A program made the position numbers and the translations under genes. Below the pieces are notes generated by a model. That model had not been told where the DNA came from. It saw only the letters and a program-made list of their open reading frames with translations, and did no database searches. From an uncultured Lachnospiraceae bacterium (GTDB lineage Bacteria > Bacillota > Clostridia > Lachnospirales > Lachnospiraceae), in the NCBI GenBank assembly GCA_944382125.1, contig CALWMV010000003.1, positions 1 through 64,000 on the forward strand: a stretch of DNA of 64,000 nucleotides. Direction: 5' to 3'. Shown piece after piece: positions 24,350-34,186 of the stretch (its first letter is position 1; each line of letters begins with the position of its first letter).

Positions 24350-25900
24350 TCAGTTATTGTACTGATCCATGAATTCCCTGAAGAGATCATAGAGATCGCT
24401 TTCTCCTCCGGACTCTTCACCTTCTTCATTTCCCTCGGTGCTTCCTTCGGCCTCAGGCTCATCAGCGGGCTTTTTGTCATCCCCGGCCTCATCCCTTGGT
24501 CCTTCAGGATCCTCCTTCTTTCCGGGTGCAGCAGGGCCCTCCTTGGGCTCTGCCTTTTCATCCCTGTTATCCAGTCCGTTATCGGGAAGACCCAGTCCGC
24601 CGGTCTCTGACTTGCTGTCCTGCTCTGCCGAAGACTCTGCTGCCTTGTGGTTGAGCTCCACCTCAGCGGTATGCTCTGTCCAGTCTCCTCCCTCAAGTCT
24701 CTGGTAGGTGACTGTCACGGTCTCTCCCGCGGCATAGTATTTTATGACTGACTGAAGCTCATCTCCTGAGCGAACTGTCTGGCCGTTTACCGCAGTGATG
24801 ACATCGCTCTTCTGAAGGCCTGCATCCTTTGCTGCGCTGGGTACGAGCTCAATGCCCTCATATCCCTCCATCTCCTCATCGGAGAATCCGGTTATCATGG
24901 CTCCCTCAGGGAGATTATACATCTGGGATGCGGAATCACTGATGGTGCTCACATATACTCCGAGAGCTCCCTGATCCTCCTCCGGTATCTGCTCCTTTGA
25001 AAGGTTTTCGATCACCGTCATGGCCTTATATATGGGGATGGAATAGCCCATGCCTTCAACATTGGTGCCGGAGGCCTTGGCCTCATTGATGCCGATGACC
25101 TGTCCGTTCATGTTGAGGAGAGCTCCTCCCGAATTGCCGGGGTTTATGGCTGCATCCACCTGGATCAGTCCTGAATTTGTGCCTTCATCGGTCTTTATCT
25201 CCCTGTCAAGAGCCGAGATATATCCCACTGTCACTGACTGTCCATAGCCAAGGGCGTTGCCTATGGCGATGACGCCCTGACCTACCTTGAGATCATCTCC
25301 GGTATAGAGCTCTGCCACCTTGATGGCCTCTCTGGTCTCCTCAGGAATGTCACTGAGGGGCACTGATATGACTGCCACATCCATGGAAGAATCCGTACCG
25401 TTTATCTGGGCATCCACCGTGGTGCCATCCACGAAGGTCACTGAAAGCTCATTGGAGTCCTCCACCACATGGTTATTGGTCACTATAAGAAGATTATCAT
25501 CCGTCTTCTGGATGATGATGCCTGAACCCGAGGCAGGGACTTCATACTGATAATTCTGTCCTCCGCCATAGAAATAATCAAATATGCTGGAATAGCCTCT
25601 CTGGGTTATGAGCATCGTATTTGTAATGCTCACAACTGAAGGCATGGCCTCCTCAACTATATCTGATACATCAAGTACTTCTGCCGTATCCGCGGAAGCT
25701 TTATCTCCCGTATCCTCCGGCACTGCCTCTGTTTCCTGCTCAGCTTCTGACTCCTCCGTCTCATCCCCTGATATCTCCTGGGACTGAGCAGGCACCGTTG
25801 CTATCATATCACCCGCAGCGACGTTGACTCCGACCATGACTCCTCCGGCCAGCAGTCCGAATACAAGCGCCGATGCGATCAATGTTACCCATTTCTTCAT
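24350..25900 (-). CDS. htrA: HtrA/DegP-type membrane-anchored serine protease with PDZ domain
   Basis: Surface quality-control protease. One N-terminal transmembrane anchor (about 4-27) precedes an acidic linker. The trypsin-like domain has the triad in VTNNHVVED (His), DSSMDVAVI (Asp) and GNSGGALLN (Ser), and a PDZ domain lies at about 290-395 (GLQKSDVITAVNGQTV). The last 110 or so residues are an unusual Pro/Glu/Asp-rich low-complexity tail ending with a short helix, YDLFREFMDQYNN. A palindrome TCACAG-ATTT-CTGTGA lies about 110 bases upstream (26003-26018). The gene is monocistronic. Confidence 0.93.
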   Translation of the reverse strand: MKKWVTLIASALVFGLLAGGVMVGVNVAAGDMIATVPAQSQEISGDETEESEAEQETEAVPEDTGDKASADTAEVLDVSDIVEEAMPSVVSITNTMLITQRGYSSIFDYFYGGGQNYQYEVPASGSGIIIQKTDDNLLIVTNNHVVEDSNELSVTFVDGTTVDAQINGTDSSMDVAVISVPLSDIPEETREAIKVAELYTGDDLKVGQGVIAIGNALGYGQSVTVGYISALDREIKTDEGTNSGLIQVDAAINPGNSGGALLNMNGQVIGINEAKASGTNVEGMGYSIPIYKAMTVIENLSKEQIPEEDQGALGVYVSTISDSASQMYNLPEGAMITGFSDEEMEGYEGIELVPSAAKDAGLQKSDVITAVNGQTVRSGDELQSVIKYYAAGETVTVTYQRLEGGDWTEHTAEVELNHKAAESSAEQDSKSETGGLGLPDNGLDNRDEKAEPKEGPAAPGKKEDPEGPRDEAGDDKKPADEPEAEGSTEGNEEGEESGGESDLYDLFREFMDQYNN

Positions 25901-26002
25901 AGCCTTTCATATCCTCCTGAAAATCATCTATGTGACATAAGTCTTTTTCTCTTTGTCATGGCTATGTTTTATCGCAGCTTTATGTTTAAAATGTGTCCAA
26001 AT

Positions 26003-26018
26003 TCACAGATTTCTGTGA
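26003..26018. promoter_or_regulatory. Candidate operator palindrome upstream of htrA
   Basis: TCACAG-ATTT-CTGTGA is a perfect 6-bp inverted repeat in an AT-rich stretch between the LCP gene's end and htrA. No regulator is assigned. Confidence 0.35.
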
Positions 26019-26105
26019 TTTAATCTTTTATTTATATTTTGTTTATAGTCATTTATATTTGGAACCGCTGTATTGGGAACCGCGGAGCAAATGTCCTGCC
26101 CTTTA

Positions 26106-28373
26106 TCACATGCCGGGGCCCGTTACGCTTGACATGCCGTTATCGCCGACAGGAAAACCTGAGGATATGCCCTGCCCTCCCGGAGCCTGGCTTACACCGC
26201 TTCCTGAACTCTGCGCTCCTCCCGGGCCCTGGGCTGAGCCTATGGGCCCTGCACTCTGGACAGGAGCTGAGGTCGCAGGAACTGTCACCGGTTCATCGGG
26301 TATGTCCGTTACTGAGCTCGGACCTCCGCTTCCACCGGATGCGGGCCCGTTATTTCCGGTATTTCCGCTGTTTCCGCCGCTGCCTGTGCTTCCGGAGCCA
26401 TGGCCTGAGCTTCCAGTCTCCGGCCTGCTGCTCGTTTCTCCGGGGCCGGGTCCTTCAGTCTCCCTTATGATGGGACGTCCGGCTTCATCCGTCTCCTCTG
26501 TCTGTGACGGCCTCTGGGGCCTTGTGTGCCCATTTTCCCTTGTCGGGCTCGTGCCTATCACATTGCCCTCATCGTCCACGATCTCAGAGCCTGCATCTCC
26601 TCCGGTCTCTATGCTGTCATCCGCAAGGTCCGTAGGCCTTTCATGGCCGGGCCTGGTGCCGAATATATTGTCTCCGCGGATCTCATTGCCATACTCATCG
26701 GTCGGATAGATCACATTGCCGTCCGCATCCGTGGGGATGACTATGTCTCCGTTTTCATCGGTCGGGTAGATAAGCTCTCCGTTTTCATCCACTCCAAGGG
26801 TGTAGTCCTCTTCAGACATCTCCCTCTCCGTAGGCGCCTCGGTAACCTCCATGGTATCTTCCTCAGTGCCCTCCTGAGAAACCTTGGGTTTCTGGATCAC
26901 GCCCTGATCCGTGGCAACTGATTCTATGGGCTTTCCTTCCTTATACAGGTTGGAATCCTGCTTTATCTTCTCAGAATATCTCAGCACCGCATCGGATACC
27001 TCGTAGTCCTCGTCTCCGAACAGGAACTCATGGAGCATGATGACATTGGACTCAAGGGTAGTGGGGATGACACAGGAACCCTTATTGGGTATGCGGGCAT
27101 CTCCTCTGGACCAGGGAAATCCTCCCGTATCGGCAATATTGTACCTGAGTATGCCCTGCGCAAGGCCCACCACATCATTGAGGGATACGTTGGTCTCCAC
27201 CTTGGGGAAGCAGGTCATCATGATATAGTTGAGGTTGGCATAGTCCATGGTCTTGGCCTTTTCAAAGCAGGCCTTGATGATCTTCTTCTGCCTCTCGGTA
27301 CGGGCAAAATCGCTGTCCATCAGACGCAGCCTTGCATAGGCCACCGCCTGTATGCCGTCCAGATGATGTACTCCGGCTGACTTGAGCTGACGCGAAGGTA
27401 TGCCCGTGGTCTCAACATTTTCCGTGATATAGGCATTGATATAGTAGAACTCCGCATTGGATATCTCTATATCATCCACTCCGCCCATCATGTTTATGAT
27501 CTCGGCTATGGTCTTCCAGTCAAAGGTCACGTAATTCGTGATATTGAGGTCCAGGTTTTTGTTAAGGGCAGCGAGTCCCTGCTCCGGTCCGCCCTGGGCA
27601 TAGGCCTGGTTGATCTTGTTGTACTGGTCCTTCGAGGATATGTTGAGGTAGGTATCCCTGAATACTGATACCAGCTTTATGTCTCCGGTGTCCTGATTGA
27701 TGCTTACTATCATGATGACATCGGAATTCCTCTTTGAGGCATCCAAACCGAAGACCGCTATGTTCCAGTAGCCCTCCATCTCCTGCTTTTTCTCAAAGGA
27801 AATGTTGTCATTCTCAACGGCAGCCACATCCACCTCTGTCCTTGCCATCAGGTTGAAGGTCCTGAGCACATAGCCGTATCCGAAGATCACACAGAGAGTG
27901 ATGAGCTCCACCACTGCACAGATGATGATCCTTTTTATCCTGGACTTCTTTTTCTGGCTGTGTTCCTTATGGCGCTGCCTGCTGTCAATGATGCTGTCAG
28001 GGGAATTGAGTTCCCTGGGGGCACGTCTCCTGTGGTCCCGGGTGATTCGGCCCATGCCGCCGCGGAGCAGCTTATCTCCCATATCCTCATCGCCGACTAT
28101 CTCATCCTCCTCCTCGGAATATGAGCTCCTGCTTCTGAGATAGGGGTCATCATCCTCGTCATAGCTGCTTTTCCTGCGCAAAGACCAGGGATCCTCATCA
28201 GGATCCCCTGCTTTGGTGCCGTCCTTCGCATCTTCGTCGAAGAGGTCCTTCTCGTCCTCATCCTCGTCCGGGAACAGCTCCTCGCTTTCTATCTCCACAT
28301 CATCGAAGAGATCTTCCTCCTCCGGATGCTGTCTGCGCCGGTTTTTATTATTGAAATTTTCCTCTAAACTCAT
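26106..28373 (-). CDS. LytR-CpsA-Psr (LCP) family cell-wall glycopolymer ligase
   Basis: Transfers lipid-linked teichoic-acid-like or capsular polymers onto peptidoglycan. It has about 145 cytoplasmic, strongly acidic residues, one transmembrane helix (RIIICAVVELITLCVIFGYGY), then the LCP domain with VFGLDASKRNSDVIMIVSI, LVSVFRDTYLN (catalytic Arg/Asp), FDWKTIAEIINMMGGVDDIEI and ARLRLMDSDFARTERQ. The long tail has three tandem ten-residue units (YPTDENGDIV, IPTDADGNVI, YPTDEYGNEI) with calcium-loop-like DxxG spacing, then a disordered Ser/Gly/Thr/Pro/Glu-rich end. At 755 residues it is about twice the usual LCP length. It is encoded just downstream of the sugar-phosphate transferase. Confidence 0.92.
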   Translation of the reverse strand: MSLEENFNNKNRRRQHPEEEDLFDDVEIESEELFPDEDEDEKDLFDEDAKDGTKAGDPDEDPWSLRRKSSYDEDDDPYLRSRSSYSEEEDEIVGDEDMGDKLLRGGMGRITRDHRRRAPRELNSPDSIIDSRQRHKEHSQKKKSRIKRIIICAVVELITLCVIFGYGYVLRTFNLMARTEVDVAAVENDNISFEKKQEMEGYWNIAVFGLDASKRNSDVIMIVSINQDTGDIKLVSVFRDTYLNISSKDQYNKINQAYAQGGPEQGLAALNKNLDLNITNYVTFDWKTIAEIINMMGGVDDIEISNAEFYYINAYITENVETTGIPSRQLKSAGVHHLDGIQAVAYARLRLMDSDFARTERQKKIIKACFEKAKTMDYANLNYIMMTCFPKVETNVSLNDVVGLAQGILRYNIADTGGFPWSRGDARIPNKGSCVIPTTLESNVIMLHEFLFGDEDYEVSDAVLRYSEKIKQDSNLYKEGKPIESVATDQGVIQKPKVSQEGTEEDTMEVTEAPTEREMSEEDYTLGVDENGELIYPTDENGDIVIPTDADGNVIYPTDEYGNEIRGDNIFGTRPGHERPTDLADDSIETGGDAGSEIVDDEGNVIGTSPTRENGHTRPQRPSQTEETDEAGRPIIRETEGPGPGETSSRPETGSSGHGSGSTGSGGNSGNTGNNGPASGGSGGPSSVTDIPDEPVTVPATSAPVQSAGPIGSAQGPGGAQSSGSGVSQAPGGQGISSGFPVGDNGMSSVTGPGM

Positions 28374-28396
28374 AGACTGATCCTTGCAGTTCGTAC

Positions 28397-29818
28397 TCAG
28401 TACGCATTTTTAAAGCCTTTGAAAATAGTCATGAACAGTATCTTCATGTCCAGACCCATGGTCCAGTTTTCAATATAATAAAGGTCATGTTCTATACGCT
28501 TCTGTATCGAGGTATCTCCGCGATATCCGTTCACCTGGGCCCAGCCGGTTATGCCCGGCCTTACCTGGTGCTTTATCATGTACCTAGGTATCTCTTCCTT
28601 GAACTTCTCCACGAACTGAGGTCTCTCAGGCCTCGGTCCAACCAGGCTCATGTCTCCCTTGAGCACATTGAAGAACTGGGGCATCTCATCTATATTGGTA
28701 TGTCTTATGAAATGTCCCACGGGGGTCACCCTGGGGTCTCCCCTGGTCGTCCACTTCGTCAGCTCCTCCTCGGGACGCTGCACATACATGGAGCGGAACT
28801 TATACATCTTAAAGGGGCGGTTATGGAGCCCCACCCTCTCCTGGGCGTAGATCACCGGGCCCTTTGAGCTGAGCTTTATCAGCAGGGCAGTGATCAGCAT
28901 GACCGGGCTGAAAAGTATGATGGCAAAAAGTGAACCGAAAATATCCATCAGTCGCTTTGCCATGGCATTGACCGGCTCAGTCAGCGGTACATGCCTGATA
29001 TTGATTATCGGAAGCCCCTCCATGTCCTCCATATAGGGCGTGGTCGGGATAAAATTCTGATAATCAGGTATGAACTTTGTATGCACTCCGGATTTCTCGC
29101 ATATATTGACCACCGGCTTAAGGTACTCATACTTGTTGAGGGGCAGTGTCACCACTATCTCGTCAAGATCATTGGCGGAAAGTATGCCCCGGAGCTCAGT
29201 GAGCTCTCCCAGGAAAGGCACTCCCTCAAATCTCTCTCCCTTCGGCATATCGTCATCCAGGATGCCCAGGATGTGATATCCCCATTCGGGGTTCTGGACT
29301 ATACGCTGGATGAAGCTTTTTGCCGCCTCGGAAAATCCTACCAGCAGTATATGCTTCTGGTTGAAGCCCTTGGATCTTATCCTCCGGAGGGCCATCCTAA
29401 GTCCGTTTCTGAACAGGGTCTCCAGGACTATGTTGATCCCGAAGAAGGCAACTATCATCCTGGTGGAGAAGTTCACCAGATAGGGTCCCGTTATGGGCCT
29501 GTTCCTTCCTGCGAACAGCACGAAGGTAAACAGCATCAGCCCCAGGATGTTGGCCTTGCAGATATTGGCAAACTCCGAGCGTCTGGATCTGGTCCTCTTC
29601 GGCGTATAGAGGTTAAATACTGCATAGAGTATCAGGTACACGGGTACTATGACGATCAGCGCCATGAAGTAGACGTGCACGGGCAGAGTGCCGGGAGCTC
29701 CGGGCCCTCGGTTCCTGCCGATCATCAGATACCAGGCGATGCCGTAGGCTATACATATCACCAGAGCATCCAGCAGCACATGCAGAAAATTAAATTTTGT
29801 CTGATTATTCTTTATCAT
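28397..29818 (-). CDS. Polyprenyl-phosphate sugar-1-phosphate transferase (exopolysaccharide initiation)
   Basis: Starts polysaccharide repeat units by moving a sugar-1-phosphate from its nucleotide sugar to undecaprenyl phosphate. The N-terminal third has about five transmembrane helices; a central Rossmann-like domain follows (HILLVGFSEAAKSF, YHILGILDDD). The C-terminal bacterial sugar transferase domain contains KRLMDIFGSLFAIILFSPVM, YAQERVGLHNRPFKMYKFRSM and RPGITGWAQVNGYRG near positions 270-455. The length of 473 residues fits WbaP/UndPGT proteins. Which sugar is used is unknown. A TATAAT at 29857-29862 on the minus strand may be its -10. It is followed by the LCP ligase. Confidence 0.92.
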   Translation of the reverse strand: MIKNNQTKFNFLHVLLDALVICIAYGIAWYLMIGRNRGPGAPGTLPVHVYFMALIVIVPVYLILYAVFNLYTPKRTRSRRSEFANICKANILGLMLFTFVLFAGRNRPITGPYLVNFSTRMIVAFFGINIVLETLFRNGLRMALRRIRSKGFNQKHILLVGFSEAAKSFIQRIVQNPEWGYHILGILDDDMPKGERFEGVPFLGELTELRGILSANDLDEIVVTLPLNKYEYLKPVVNICEKSGVHTKFIPDYQNFIPTTPYMEDMEGLPIINIRHVPLTEPVNAMAKRLMDIFGSLFAIILFSPVMLITALLIKLSSKGPVIYAQERVGLHNRPFKMYKFRSMYVQRPEEELTKWTTRGDPRVTPVGHFIRHTNIDEMPQFFNVLKGDMSLVGPRPERPQFVEKFKEEIPRYMIKHQVRPGITGWAQVNGYRGDTSIQKRIEHDLYYIENWTMGLDMKILFMTIFKGFKNAY

Positions 29819-29915
29819 CCCTGCAGAAGCGCATACCTCTAAGCATACTTTGGACTATTATACATGAGCCAAAAGCGTATTGCTATTGACAAATTATTAA
29901 AATCCTGTCGATTTT

Positions 29916-32468
29916 TTAAACTTTGGCGGCCCTTTCCCGTCTTTTTTTCTCTGCGAGGACAGTTTTTAGCTGCTTTTCCACATCCAGCTCCAGCTCATAG
30001 GGCTCTCCGGGAAGCTCCTTTGTAAGGTCCCTTAAGGCAAAGTTTGCCTTGCGAAGGGTCAGATTCGGATTGTAATAGGGGTCCCCGTCCCTCAGCACGC
30101 CGCTCCAGCGGCTTGCAAATACTGCTATCTCCCCGTTGAAGCGCATCACCTTTTCCGGAGTATCCTCCAGGCCCCTTGACTTGGACTCATAATGATAGAA
30201 AACCGCATAGGGATCATAAACGCAGCGCAGTCCCAGTCTGCGGACCTTCATGCAGTAGTCTATGTCATTGAAGGCAACCTGCAGATCCACGCAAAGTCCG
30301 CCGCAGGCCTCATATACAGACTTCTTTGTAAGCAGACAGGCCGCCGTTACCGCGGACAGGTCCTGAAGAGACATCATGCGGTGCATGTAGGAGTTTTCCT
30401 TTTCATGGAGACCTACAAAGGCCGCACCAGCTATACCGCCTAGGCCCACTATCACCCCGGCATGCTGTATGGTATCGTCGGGATAGCAGAGCCTTGCCCC
30501 GACTATGCCTATCTCCTCTCTCATGGCGTAGCAGAGCATCTCTCCTATGGAATCCGGATCCCGAAGCTCCACATCGTTATTGAGGAGCAGAAGATAGCTT
30601 CCCTCTGCAAAGCCTGCGCCGAAGTTATTGATGGCAGAATAATTGAACTCCCTCTCCCAGCGCACGACCTTTACCGGCATGCCCTGCACCTGTCCTTCTG
30701 ATCTCAGTTTTTCATAATAGGCAAAGGTCTCTTCCTTTTCAGAGTTATTTTCAATGACTATGAACTCTATATTCCTGTAAGTGGATCTTCCGGCTATGGA
30801 TCCCAGGCACTTTTCCAGATCCTCTATATGGTCCTTATTGGGTATGAGCACTGATATAAGCGGCTCTTCGTGGAGCCTGAAACAGCTCCTGTAATAGCCA
30901 TAGGTAACGCCCTTTTCCACCGTTTCAGGAAGAAGACAGCTCTCCCCCTCTGAAGCTGAGCTCACAGCGGTCTGTCTGCCTGCAGCCTCACCTCCTGAAG
31001 GCATTTTGCTGCCTGCCCTTTCAGCAAGTCTGTCATAGTGGGCCTTTATGGCCCTGGCTCCTGCCTCAAAGGCATAGAGCTTTGACTTCGGATCAGAGGC
31101 TGTGGATCCTCTGTGATAACGCCAGTGGTAGCAGACCTTCGGTATGTGTATCACCTTTTCCGAGGTAAATGTTCCCGAAAGCAGCTTACGTACGGAACCC
31201 TCCCCAAATCCGCAGGCCCCTTGGAGCTTTTCAAGCTCCTCCTCTGAAAGCTTAAGCACTCCCGGATCCCTGCCGCAAAGAAGCCTCTCCATATATGTAC
31301 GATATTTCCTAAGCTTTTCTTTCTCCTCTTCCGAGGCCTCCTCGCAGCAGCGCAGGAAGAAGTCATAATCCTGGGCTCCGTCAAATTCCTGCCTGAAGCC
31401 TCCGACTCTCTCAAGGAGGTCCCGCCTTATAATGCTGAGATGACAGATATAGTTGACCGTGAGCAGGAGCTCCGGTGAATAGTCAGGCTTGAAATTGGGC
31501 TCAAAGAAGGCCTTTCCGTCAAGATCCACCTTGTCCTCATCGGTATAGAAGAACTGTGCCCCGGGATTTTCCGATATGGCCCTTGCCGCCTCATAAAGGG
31601 CAAAGGGCGGAAGCTCATCGTCATGGTCGCAGAGGGCTATGTAATCTCCGGCCGCAGCCTCAAGACCCGCATTGGTATTGCCGGATATGCCCTTATTGCC
31701 TCCCACATCCACATAGCGGAACCTCCTGTCGGCCTCTGCCGCCTTTTCAGTCAGCCTCCTCACCGTTTTATCACCTTCGGATCCGTCAGCCACGATGACC
31801 TCGAAAAGCGGATAGGTCTGGGTCCGCAGGGAATCAAAGAGCATCTCCAGATAACGCTCCGGAGTATTGTAAGCCGGTATCACTATGCTGATAAGGGGCT
31901 GCTTTCTCTCTGATCCCAGCTTAAATCCATCGTTATATGAAAATATAAGGGAACTCCAGGCCGTCTCCTGCTGCCTGAGTTCCTCCCTTCCGGGAGAGGT
32001 CCTTTTTACCCACTGGGGATAGTCAAAGTCCTCATCCGCATCCTTTAATTTATTTCTGGTCTTTATGACAAAGGCCCTGAGGCCATTTTCCTTAAGGAAA
32101 TCCGCCGCATTGCCTATTTTTTCCATAGTAAGAAGAGACGAGAGCCTGGAAAGCCCCGTCTTTTTGGCGCTGTTTCTCTTTTCCAGCTCCTTTTCATTTA
32201 TATGTATACGTTTCACGTTCCTGCCATCCGTAAGACAGAGCCAGACCTCGTCTTCCCTGTCAAAGGAAGCCTTTATGGTAAAGCCGCACATGAGGGGCGC
32301 TCCGTAGCGCTGCATCACGTCGGCCCTTTCTCTCTCCACCACCTTAGCTTCAAGCCTGCTGCCGTCTGCATGCCTGAGCTCGTGGCCTATCTCCGAGTCA
32401 CCGAAGGCCCATCCGTCTATGATCAGCTCCCCGCCCCGAAGGCTCATGGAGTCTATCCTGTATCTCAT
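29916..32468 (-). CDS. Large glycosyltransferase with two GT2 domains
   Basis: An 850-residue predicted cytoplasmic, processive or bifunctional glycosyltransferase. Residues about 1-110 look like a beta-rich domain (LIIDGWAFGDSEI...), seen in some polysaccharide glycosyltransferases. The first GT-A domain (about 170-400) has ISIVIPAYNTPERYLEMLF and ALCDHDDELPP (the nucleotide-sugar/metal acidic motif). The second (about 545-800) has ISVLIPNKDHIEDLEKCL, LLLNNDVEL and a Trp/Tyr-rich acceptor region. Two GT2 units in one chain resemble rhamnan or O-antigen polymer builders. GGAGG precedes the ATG. It is last in the run after the rhomboid gene. Confidence 0.88.
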   Translation of the reverse strand: MRYRIDSMSLRGGELIIDGWAFGDSEIGHELRHADGSRLEAKVVERERADVMQRYGAPLMCGFTIKASFDREDEVWLCLTDGRNVKRIHINEKELEKRNSAKKTGLSRLSSLLTMEKIGNAADFLKENGLRAFVIKTRNKLKDADEDFDYPQWVKRTSPGREELRQQETAWSSLIFSYNDGFKLGSERKQPLISIVIPAYNTPERYLEMLFDSLRTQTYPLFEVIVADGSEGDKTVRRLTEKAAEADRRFRYVDVGGNKGISGNTNAGLEAAAGDYIALCDHDDELPPFALYEAARAISENPGAQFFYTDEDKVDLDGKAFFEPNFKPDYSPELLLTVNYICHLSIIRRDLLERVGGFRQEFDGAQDYDFFLRCCEEASEEEKEKLRKYRTYMERLLCGRDPGVLKLSEEELEKLQGACGFGEGSVRKLLSGTFTSEKVIHIPKVCYHWRYHRGSTASDPKSKLYAFEAGARAIKAHYDRLAERAGSKMPSGGEAAGRQTAVSSASEGESCLLPETVEKGVTYGYYRSCFRLHEEPLISVLIPNKDHIEDLEKCLGSIAGRSTYRNIEFIVIENNSEKEETFAYYEKLRSEGQVQGMPVKVVRWEREFNYSAINNFGAGFAEGSYLLLLNNDVELRDPDSIGEMLCYAMREEIGIVGARLCYPDDTIQHAGVIVGLGGIAGAAFVGLHEKENSYMHRMMSLQDLSAVTAACLLTKKSVYEACGGLCVDLQVAFNDIDYCMKVRRLGLRCVYDPYAVFYHYESKSRGLEDTPEKVMRFNGEIAVFASRWSGVLRDGDPYYNPNLTLRKANFALRDLTKELPGEPYELELDVEKQLKTVLAEKKRRERAAKV

Positions 32469-32480
32469 AGTTTTCCTCCG

Positions 32481-33107
32481 TCACATCAGATCCCACTCCG
32501 TATGGGTCCTTCTCTTCTTTTCCGGCCGATAAAGCAGGATACAAAGCACAAATCCGCATATGAGCCCGCCCACATGGGCTGCCACATCCACTCCGCCCTC
32601 GGACATGCCGAGATAAATGCTGAGGGCTATGGAAGCTATCAGTCTGTTTAAGGACATTCCTGAAAATGTACCTCCCCGTCTCATTACCATCCAGAGCAGC
32701 ATGCCCATGACTCCGAAGACCGCTCCGCTGGCTCCTGCCGATATGGCGATCTCCCCGATCCTGAGGTTATACCAGGCGGAAAATATATTGCCGCCTATCC
32801 CGCTGAGGAGATAGATGACAAGGTAAGGCAGATGTCCCAGCTCCCTTTCCACCGGATCTCCCAGGGCAAAAAGCACCAGCATGTTGTTTACCAGGTGCGC
32901 CATGCCGAAATGCATGAAGCAGGCCGTAAAAAGCCTCCAGTACTGATGTTCATATACTATGAGAGGCTCATAACAGGCCCCATAGCGGAGCATCAGCTCC
33001 ATGTCATACTCCGTGCGGCCCTGAGCCGTCAAAAAAAAGAAGAAGATGACATTGGCTGCTATCAGCGCCATGTTGATATATGATCCTTTAAGCTCCGATC
33101 TGTTCAA
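32481..33107 (-). CDS. Rhomboid family intramembrane serine protease
   Basis: Six-helix membrane protease, 208 residues. The catalytic Ser is in SAGASGAVFG (GxSG) on helix 4 and the His in AAHVGGLICGF on helix 6; the helix-2 HFGMAHLVNNM motif (HxxxHxxxN-like) is also present, so it should be active. The start is TTG at 33107 overlapping the upstream glycosyltransferase stop (TTGA), with AGGAG five bases ahead. Substrate unknown; it sits between two glycosyltransferase genes. Confidence 0.92.
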   Translation of the reverse strand: MNRSELKGSYINMALIAANVIFFFFLTAQGRTEYDMELMLRYGACYEPLIVYEHQYWRLFTACFMHFGMAHLVNNMLVLFALGDPVERELGHLPYLVIYLLSGIGGNIFSAWYNLRIGEIAISAGASGAVFGVMGMLLWMVMRRGGTFSGMSLNRLIASIALSIYLGMSEGGVDVAAHVGGLICGFVLCILLYRPEKKRRTHTEWDLM

Positions 33108-34186
33108 AGCTTTCTCCTGATCAGGTCCCCGGCATAGGAAAAGGTATCAGCGATCATGCGCAGCTCCGTACCGATATAGTATCCGAGCCTGCTCATGCGG
33201 AAATACTTTTTCCTGCAGCTGCGTATCCCTGCAAGACCTTCTTTAAGGCCCTTCACATAATCCCTGCCGAAGCCCCTTTTTCTGAAAAACATAAGCTTGA
33301 TAAGTATCCCAAGCAGGATGAAGGGAAGATTTATGATGAGCATAAGAATCGGCATGTTCTTCCAGCAGAGCCATATATTGTTCCTGGCTGCCAGCCGGAC
33401 CTTGAAGGAGTTGTATTTTGAGCCCGAGGTACCGCTGCCCACATGGAACACCCTCGCCTTTGGCACATATCTTATGTCATATCCCTCTGTCCTGGCCCTG
33501 AAGCTCAGGTCCAGATCCTCAAGATAAGCAAAATGCTCTGTATCGAAATACTCCCTGCAGGTGTAGGTCTCTCCTCCGATCCCCTCATAGCTCCTGCTGC
33601 CCTTTATGGCCAGGGCCTCAAGCATATCCCTTCTGTACATGGAGGCTCCTGCGCAGGCTGAAAACACCTGGCAGCCCCTGCTGAATTTTGCATCACTCAC
33701 GGGACGCCCCACTCCCCGCTGGAAGGCCCATCCAAGAAGACAGAAACCATCCCCGGCATCATCCAGAAGCTCCTTGTGATAAAGCTGTATCATCATGGGG
33801 GAGGCCGCAAAGAGCCTTTCATTGCCCTCCTTATCAAAGGCCTCAATAAGGGCAGCCATAAAATCCGGCTCCGGCTCCGTATCATTGTTGAGAAGGAGCA
33901 CGAGCTCGGAATCGGCATACTCTATGCCCACGTTGACAGCTCCGGCAAAGCCGGTATTGTCCTTTAAAAGGATGGCCCTTATCCCGGGCAGGGTCCTGTC
34001 GTCACCATTCTCCTTTTCATCCATAAGGGAGCTTATCCACTCCACCGACCCATCGGTGGAACCGTTATCCACGATAAGCACACAAAAGTCCGTGTATGTC
34101 TGCGCCTTAAGCGCAGACATGCACGGTTCCATAAATCTGAGTCCGTTATAATTTGGAATAACTACGGTAACTCTGCTCATCCTCAC
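33104..34186 (-). CDS. GT2 family glycosyltransferase (rhamnosyltransferase-like)
   Basis: A 360-residue inverting glycosyltransferase with the N-terminal motifs VTVVIPNYNGLRFMEPCM, LIVDNGSTDGS and LLLNNDTEPEPDF (the DxD-like acidic motif), and YLEDLDLSFRARTEGYDI further on, typical of the WbbL/rhamnosyltransferase group. Two hydrophobic stretches at about 275-305 suggest membrane association. The start may be GTG at 34186 or ATG at 34180; it overlaps the phosphopentomutase end by 4 bases. A role in envelope polysaccharide is inferred. Confidence 0.88.
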   Translation of the reverse strand: MRMSRVTVVIPNYNGLRFMEPCMSALKAQTYTDFCVLIVDNGSTDGSVEWISSLMDEKENGDDRTLPGIRAILLKDNTGFAGAVNVGIEYADSELVLLLNNDTEPEPDFMAALIEAFDKEGNERLFAASPMMIQLYHKELLDDAGDGFCLLGWAFQRGVGRPVSDAKFSRGCQVFSACAGASMYRRDMLEALAIKGSRSYEGIGGETYTCREYFDTEHFAYLEDLDLSFRARTEGYDIRYVPKARVFHVGSGTSGSKYNSFKVRLAARNNIWLCWKNMPILMLIINLPFILLGILIKLMFFRKRGFGRDYVKGLKEGLAGIRSCRKKYFRMSRLGYYIGTELRMIADTFSYAGDLIRRKL

